DNA from: Calocera cornea HHB12733
Taxonomy: Eukaryota > Basidiomycota > Dacrymycetes > Dacrymycetales > Dacrymycetaceae
DNA: 64,000 nt
Direction: 5' to 3'
NCBI GenBank assembly: GCA_001632435.1
Contig: KV423993.1
Span: 1-64,000, forward strand
Part shown: in pieces, positions 58,052-64,000 of the stretch
Numbering within the stretch: position 1 is the first letter of the stretch
Layout of the letters: each line of letters opens with the position of its first letter
Program-made: the position numbers and the translations under genes
Notes under the pieces: generated by a model
Told to the model about the DNA's origin: nothing
Databases searched by the model: none
What the model saw: the letters and a program-made list of their open reading frames with translations, nothing else

Positions 58052-60751
58052 ATGCCAAAGAGTAGTCGTAAGAAGAAGGAGAAGGCCAGCGACTTCAAGG
58101 TACGTCAATCGGGACAGTTCTGCGACTAAATGCTGACTAGTCTCCACAGAAAGCCAGGTTGAAACTTGGAAAGGGAAAGCAGGCAGCAACGAATGCCACC
58201 GATACTTCTTTCAAAGCGAAAAGTGAGCTTTCTGCTGAACGGACCAGTTCATTGGCTGAAGAGGGTTGCAGCCATCAGCATACCGACACAAAACATTGAA
58301 ACGCCCAGAGATGAAGATGAGGCATTAACTCGGAAGAGCCAGACATTCGCTCAGATCCTTACCCGACTACGTCACTATAATGCTTCTGTAAGAAAGGGTA
58401 AGCGTGTTTCGCTTCATGAGCCCATCGTTTGTCGCTTACTCGTATCCAGACTCGCTGCATGGATTGAGAGAGATATTAAGGCAGACTGGAATGGATAGCG
58501 ATGAGATGCTATCGCAAGTGTTCGAAGTCTGTGGGCGCCTTGTGGGTGATGAGGTATGTCTAGTCAAGAGATCTACGATCACGGCCGCTTACAGAAGACA
58601 AGGACACTCTGGTTCGCAAGGCACTTATAGAAGCAATGAAGTGGATTCTCAATTCGGTTCCAACGGTGAATAACATCCCTCTACACAGCTGCATGTTTTA
58701 GCTGACGTCAGTTGGCAGACCAAAGTGGAACCGCACGTTCCCCTGTTGCTTCTACATGTGCTATCGAACATGGCTCATATTTTCCCCGAAGTGCGTGTGG
58801 ATGCGATCCGCGTACTGCGCATCCTGTTGGAAAGGGTAGGATCTGCGGTGCTATCCGACTGTGTCAGGACACAATCTACCGGTCGAGTCCTTGCTGCCTT
58901 TCGTTCTATTCTGCAGATCAAGCACCATGGGCTGGGTGGTATGACCTCATTGGACACTCATCATCTCAGGATCTGACTGTAAGACCAGACCACGTTACGG
59001 GATCCACCTCCAGTGTCATTCTGACACCGATGGTGAGTCTCCATTGCTTAAGTCTTTCGTGACTTACAACCTTGTATAGACCAAGAGCGAGATTCTCTCT
59101 TGCTTGCGCGCCTTTTTGGAACATCTCTCAAACTTCGCATTTGACCACACTTCTAAAGCTCATTTTTGGTACTTACGGAACTCTTTTGACTCCAAAGAGT
59201 CATTTGAAGCGTTTCAAGCTTGCCTTTCCGTGTCAACAGCGGACGCTGTCCATTGGGACGATGTTGGACCTCACTCTGGAGACTGGCTGCCTTACCAGCA
59301 TTTGACCCACACATCGATTCACCACGACGTAGACATCAGCCTTGGAGCAGAGCGCGATGCGAATATGCTCGGCAACCAGCCTGCCGACTATCTGAGGGTA
59401 AGCTCCGTGGACGCTGCCAGTAGTTGTATCCTTATCTTTCTGTACAGGAATGCGTCGAAGACTTCACTCCTGCATTAGCCGACATGGCATTGGATGCATC
59501 ATCCACTGTGGCATCATATGAAGCCACTAGTCAAGCAGAATGTCATGCAGAAATCATCTGGCTTTGCCTTTCAATCTTGGAGCTACTACTCGCCTCTGTA
59601 ATTCATGATGTTGACCAGGTGCGTGAGTCATATTTGCTTGGCGGTCCATCTTATTAAGTTTTCATTCCAGTCAAGTACTTCAGGAGCTCAGTGCTGTGTT
59701 CGTCTTGACAACGTTTTGAGCAAGCTGGAAGGGTCCTTCCCTTATGTCAGCGGAAGGAACATAGAGGATGCTCAGGTAAGCTTTCTCGCCATAATTGCAA
59801 TAAGTGAACAAAGATCTGATAACGACCTCAGATCAATACTTTGCTTGGAGCTTCCAATCGGTGTTATTGCCAACTGGTCGCTTTGCATCAACTTGCATCA
59901 GAATCTCCCTCTTCCTCAATAGCGGTCCGCCTGAAATCGGCCCTCGACTATGTTGTTGAGTGGTTGGATGAGAACGTAAGCTCGTGATGGATCTGTATCT
60001 TCATCGGGGCTTACTACTGCTCAGAATGTCTGTACGGCTGAGGAATATCTCTCTATGATGCCTGTTATGTGGTGTCTCTTGAATGCCGAGGAGGTCTCGC
60101 CAGATCCTCTATCGGGACAGCCAGCACTTTTCGCGAGCATAACTCGTCATGCGGAACATCTGCCGATTACTTCTTCGGCGAAGGATACGGCGTTCGACTA
60201 CATTGCGCGATTGATTTTGGTATGTGACCGTGCTAGTTTTAGCGTTGTTTCATCCGCTGACCCCAACACAGCTGCAGGGGAGCCGACATTACATGGGTCA
60301 TTTCCGGCTTCTTGAAAGAAATCTGATTTCGAATTGGTTGCTTGACATTCCTAAACTTCTATGGGAACTGGGTGCAAAGCACGTACAGTTTACGGAGGCA
60401 TGTACAACTTCGCAGTTTGCAGGCTTGTCATTCACTAAGCCGGGCTCCAGAAAATATGCCTCTTCCTATTGCGAGCACTCCAGCAGCGATCCCAGGCCCT
60501 GTCATCAGTAATCTTCGTCTACTTCCTCTGTCATCACTATATCTAATTTCTCGCAGGTCTCGGTGCTGGTTGGAAAGCGTCTAATCCCGTTTTTCCATAT
60601 TCAGCACCCGGTTCGAGGTCCAACACGAGGGCCTTGCGGACAACTTCCCCTTTCTGTACAGCGTTTATGTTGTGATGTGGCAGCGCTTTGTCCGGAAAAC
60701 GTCGAGCTTCAGAACGCCGTAGCACAGTTTCGTAATGGTTCAAATGACTGA
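58052..60751 (+). CDS. IPI1: Pre-rRNA-processing protein IPI1 (Rix1 complex)
   Basis: Model: join(58052..58099, 58150..58222, 58272..58397, 58450..58545, 58595..58665, 58719..58938, 58989..59032, 59080..59397, 59448..59618, 59671..59775, 59832..59975, 60025..60219, 60272..60397, 60451..60507, 60557..60751), 662 aa. IPI1/TEX10 acts in the Rix1 complex on pre-60S particles. The basic N-terminus (MPKSSRKKKEKASDFKKARLK then ISIPTQNIE) and HEAT-like helices (KDSLHGLREILRQTG, DAIRVLRILLERVG) fit the family, as does the C-terminal IPFFHIQHPVRGPTRG. Intron 13 is GC-AG. The donors after 58545 and 58938 were chosen among alternatives by phase and length. Fifteen exons is the highest count in the window. 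Confidence 0.85.
60398..60450 (+). other. GC-AG intron of IPI1
   Basis: Donor GAG/GCATGT, acceptor GGGCTCCAG, 53 bp. Without it the frame reads into unrelated sequence; with it the protein continues as VQFTE/KICLFLLRALQQR. Confidence 0.7.
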
Positions 60752-61054
60752 ATGCACTCGTCCCCTACAATAGACCAGGGATGACCCTGACTAAAGGTGG
60801 TAAACCACAGTGTGTTTTCAAGTTAACTACCTTACAAGCTCTGCTAGTGCTCCTTCAGACCGGCCTCTGAAAGCAGTTCTTGGCCCACGAGAAGCAACTC
60901 TTGGAGCAGCCATATTCGCCTGTCTGAGTCAGGACTCGCCCAACGTCAAGTACTCGGAAGTGGCTGTGCACTTACATGTCACTATCTGTGCGGTCAGGGT
61001 TTGCTTGCATCGTGTGATGCACTTCGAATACGAACCACCTTCCCGACTATAAGC
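60752..61054. other. Gap between IPI1 and aspartyl-tRNA synthetase
   Basis: A 303-bp gap between two genes in the same orientation. It must contain the IPI1 terminator and the synthetase promoter. Nothing specific was identified. Confidence 0.5.
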
Positions 61055-63242
61055 ATGTCGACAGAGCAAGCTCAGGAAAGGTATGCATGTCACATGTATT
61101 CTGCTGATAACTGCTGATCTTGTTGCTTGAGTGCCCAACCATCCAAGAATGCCTTGAAGAAGGCGGCGAAGGAAGCCGAGAAAGCGGCGAAAGCGGCTGA
61201 GAAGAAGGCTCGTCAAGACGCTGAGGCAGCCGCCAAAGCGGCTGCTGAAGTTGTGAGCTACCTGAGCAATACTGCCAGCTGCTACCCTGACAATGAATAG
61301 GATGATGCCATCCATCATTACGGCAAGCTCCCCTTGAATCAATCGCAGACGAAAACAGGTAAGCCTCTTGTCGCACTGGACGGTGCAGGCTGCTTCACAT
61401 GTGCCTCAGGGGAACATCGTATCCAGATAAGCGCGCTCAATGCCAATTCTGAAGGCCAGGATGTGCTCTTTCGAGCCAGGTTGCACACCTCGCGTGCCCA
61501 AGGTATGTGGTAACACATTGTCCGTTCATCTGCAGTCCCTTACGTCAAATCAGGCTCAAAGATGGTGTTTTTCGTGTTTCGTCAGAGGCAGCATACCATT
61601 CAAGGCCTGTTGCAACTGAAGGAGGGCCATGTCTCCAAGCAGATGCTGAAATGGGGTGCCGCAATCTCTACGGAAAGCATTGTGCTTGTTCGTGGTGTGG
61701 TGGCGAGGCCGCTGGAAGAGGTGCAGAGTGTCACCATCAAGGATGCGGAGATTCACATTGCAGAGGTATGGCAGCGCAACGCCGTCGAGTTATCGCCACG
61801 CTGAAGCGCTTCAGATATTTGTCATTTCTTCTGTGGAGACCCGCTTGCCGTTCACCATGGACGATGCCTCTAGGCCGGAGGAGGAGTATGAAAGGTCCGA
61901 GAAGGAGGGCATTCAATACAACAGAGTGTTGCTTGAGACGCGCCTCAACAATCGTGTCTTGGATCTTCGGGTACGCCTATTCGCATGCTGTAATCATTCT
62001 CTCGCCAACGAACTAAATAGACGCAAACCAATCAAGCGATTTTCACCATCGAGTACGGTGTCTGTGACCTGTTTCGGTCTTACCTCAACTCGCAAGGCTT
62101 TACCGAGATCCATACTCCAAAACTGCAGGGTGCTGCTACGGAGAGTGGGGCCTCTGTTTTCAAAGTCCAGTACTTTAATGGTGAGCAGAACGTTTCTAAT
62201 CACATTTCACTTGTTGTTCCTATACTGACTTTCATCGCTTGGATAGGCCTGGCTTATCTGGCCCAAAGTCCACAGCTACCGAAGCAGATGGCCATCGCTG
62301 CTGATTTCGAGAGAGTCTACGAGATCGCGCCAGGTGAGCAACTCGTTAGAGCGAACCGCGGTCGGCTTTGACAGATGTGAAGTCTTCCGTGCGGAAGATT
62401 CCAATACGCACAGACACATGACTGAATTCATGGGTCTTGATCTGGAAATGGCATTTGAGGAGTCATACGACGAAGTAATCGAGGTCCTAGATTCTTTGTT
62501 TCTGGGCATCTTTGAGGGATTGTCCACCAAGTATGCTGGGGAAATTGCTCTGATCAATAAACAATTCCCGGCAGAACCGTTTACGTGGCGCAAGAAGGAG
62601 CAGGGTGGTACCCTGCGGTTGCGTTTCTCGGAAGGTATCGCCATGCTGAAGGCTGCTGGTGCGGAGGTGGAGGATCTGGAGGATTTGAGGTAACAGTCCC
62701 ACTGTTTGCAGCACGCTCTGGCTCTGAGATACCCACAGCACGGAGAACGAGAAATGGCTCGGTCGCCTGGTCAAAGAGAAGTTCAACACTGATTTCTATA
62801 TCTTGGACAAATTCCCGATGGCTGTCCGACCATTTTACACAATGGCCGACCCAGAGGATGCGGTAATGGAGCCTTCCCATACTCTTATTGTGGCTGCTGA
62901 CTATTGTTCTCAGAGGTATTCAAATTCGTATGACTTCTTCATGAGGGGTGAAGAGATTCTCTCCGGAGCCCAGCGCATTCATGACGCTGGCTTATTGGAG
63001 GCGGAAATGGTCAAGAAGGGGATCGATCCGGCTAGTATGAAACACTATGTCGATGCGTTCCGCCTTGGTTGCCCGCCGCACGGAGGTGGAGGTATTGGTG
63101 AGTCGTCTCGACTCCGACTTTGAACATTGTATCTGATTCCAGAACATCAGGGCTAGAGCGCGTCGTGATGCTATTCCTGAAACTGAACAACATTCGTCGA
63201 GCGGCGTTGTTCCCGAGGGATCCCAAGCGGCTGGTGCCATAG
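61055..63242 (+). CDS. DPS1: Cytosolic aspartyl-tRNA synthetase
   Basis: Model: join(61055..61080, 61132..61252, 61301..61358, 61410..61502, 61554..61765, 61815..61970, 62021..62180, 62247..62333, 62383..62689, 62739..62862, 62914..63097, 63151..63242), 539 aa. This class IIb synthetase charges tRNA-Asp. A Lys/Ala-rich helix ([18 protein letters not shown]) precedes the OB-fold anticodon domain ([20 protein letters not shown]). Motif 1: [18 protein letters not shown]. Motif 2: [22 protein letters not shown]. Motif 3: [12 protein letters not shown]. The QSPQLPKQM aspartate-pocket string and the C-terminal [18 protein letters not shown] are eukaryotic/archaeal type. There is no mitochondrial presequence. 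Twelve exons, all in phase. Confidence 0.97.
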
Positions 63243-64000
63243 TTATGTTCCCGTTCCTGTGCCTTGTAGGTTCAGTCTCTGCCCTGCAAATCAATAGCTA
63301 GAAGGAAGAATGATATCGCCAATGTGCAAGTGATGCCGTCATGAGACACTCTCTTAAGCTATACATGATTGTATACTAGAGCGCTTGGCAGCAACCCCGC
63401 AATATTAGGTGGACAAGTCATCGCCGGCCATTCTGGCGTGCTCGATGTAAACAGCAGCCGCTTCACATAGGTGGGGAAGATGGAAAGGAGGTTAGGAGCA
63501 GAACAGGATGTCTCCAACAGACACTATCGGCTTGTCCTGGTGCAGCGGTAAACTGGCGTGGGCGCAGGCTGCCACGACGCTCTCACTACGTACAGGCTCA
63601 TGAGAGCCACGTGCAGAGTTCAGCCACTGGGAACTGGGACTGGCGTCCGAAGAGCGGGAGCGGCTTCTCATTTCCCATGCACAAAGGGCTTAAAGGGGGG
63701 ATGTGGACGTCTTAGAGAAGCTCGCTGCCTACCCTAACGAACGAAACAGTACCTCAGGTGGTATATATCCTCGGCATGTGTGCTGAGCTCTGCTTGGATG
63801 AGCTCATTCGTCGGACGTTTACTATGGGTCTGCTAGGCTATCCTGCTGCTGCCGTTGATGATCATATGCATGAAGTCGGAGGGCAACCAAAGCAGTGACA
63901 ACCACGCTTATTGGGCGATTGGTGGCGCAAATCAAGAGGTCACGTGACTGAAGGTGCGGCAATGAGCTGTAAGGGTGCTTCCTAAAAAGGAAATAGACTG
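63243..64000. other. Intergenic end of window
   Basis: Downstream of the synthetase gene. No gene is recognised. A GGTATATATCC motif near 63760 could be a TATA box for a gene beyond the window edge. Confidence 0.5.

Noticed and set aside
60600..60615. A GGTTCGAGGTCC string resembling a tRNA B box
   Set aside because: It lies inside the last exon of IPI1 encoding a family-conserved stretch, and no cloverleaf or A box can be placed around it.
60810..61052. A small plus-strand frame between IPI1 and the synthetase
   Set aside because: It is short, runs into the synthetase start region, and shows no family resemblance.

Overview
The window is nuclear DNA from a filamentous basidiomycete, most likely an Agaricomycete. 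Genes are split by many short introns, mostly 46-57 bp. They have conserved GT..AG borders, apart from two GC..AG introns. The gene set is fungal: HapX-like iron regulator, PalI/RIM9, ERMES subunit MDM12, SLS1, NAD-dependent saccharopine dehydrogenase LYS1, and an ice-binding (DUF3494) surface protein. I joined exons by hand. For every multi-exon model the splice phases close and the total length is a multiple of three.

Layout. 1-3.5 kb: gene-poor DNA carrying an intact Mutator-like (MULE) transposon with 10-bp target-site duplications. 3.9-6.5 kb: an 8-exon gene for a secreted, probably GPI-anchored DUF3494 ice-binding-like protein with a Thr/Val repeat stalk. 6.5-8.4 kb: no complete gene, but an inverted pair of related fragments. 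8.4-13.8 kb: an acidic protein of unknown function, a large coiled-coil protein, and a small C2H2 gene. 14.0-24.1 kb: a tight housekeeping block in alternating orientation: ELP4 (-), SLS1 (+), SPB1 (-), eIF3b (+). 24.1-27 kb: gene-free, with the first of three dispersed arrays of 18-bp repeats. 27-42.1 kb: HapX-like bZIP, a mitochondrial PPR-type protein, a C2H2 protein, LYS1, RAC1, MDM12 and elongation factor 2.

42.1-51.3 kb is an accessory island broken only by PalI/RIM9. It holds an interstitial TTAGGG-like tract, perfect hairpins, two more 18-bp arrays, a 429-bp TA-flanked MITE and a ~1.28-kb element with long terminal inverted repeats. 51.4-63.2 kb: an oligopeptide transporter, an inositol polyphosphate 5-phosphatase with very large insertions, ribosome-biogenesis factor IPI1 and cytosolic aspartyl-tRNA synthetase.

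Many conserved genes serve ribosome production and translation (SPB1, IPI1, eIF3b, EF2, AspRS, ELP4) or mitochondrial gene expression and shape (SLS1, PPR protein, MDM12). They are commonly arranged as divergent pairs sharing 190-730 bp or as convergent pairs with very short gaps. No tRNA, rRNA or CRISPR array was recognised. Function calls rest on recognised motifs, not on database searches.
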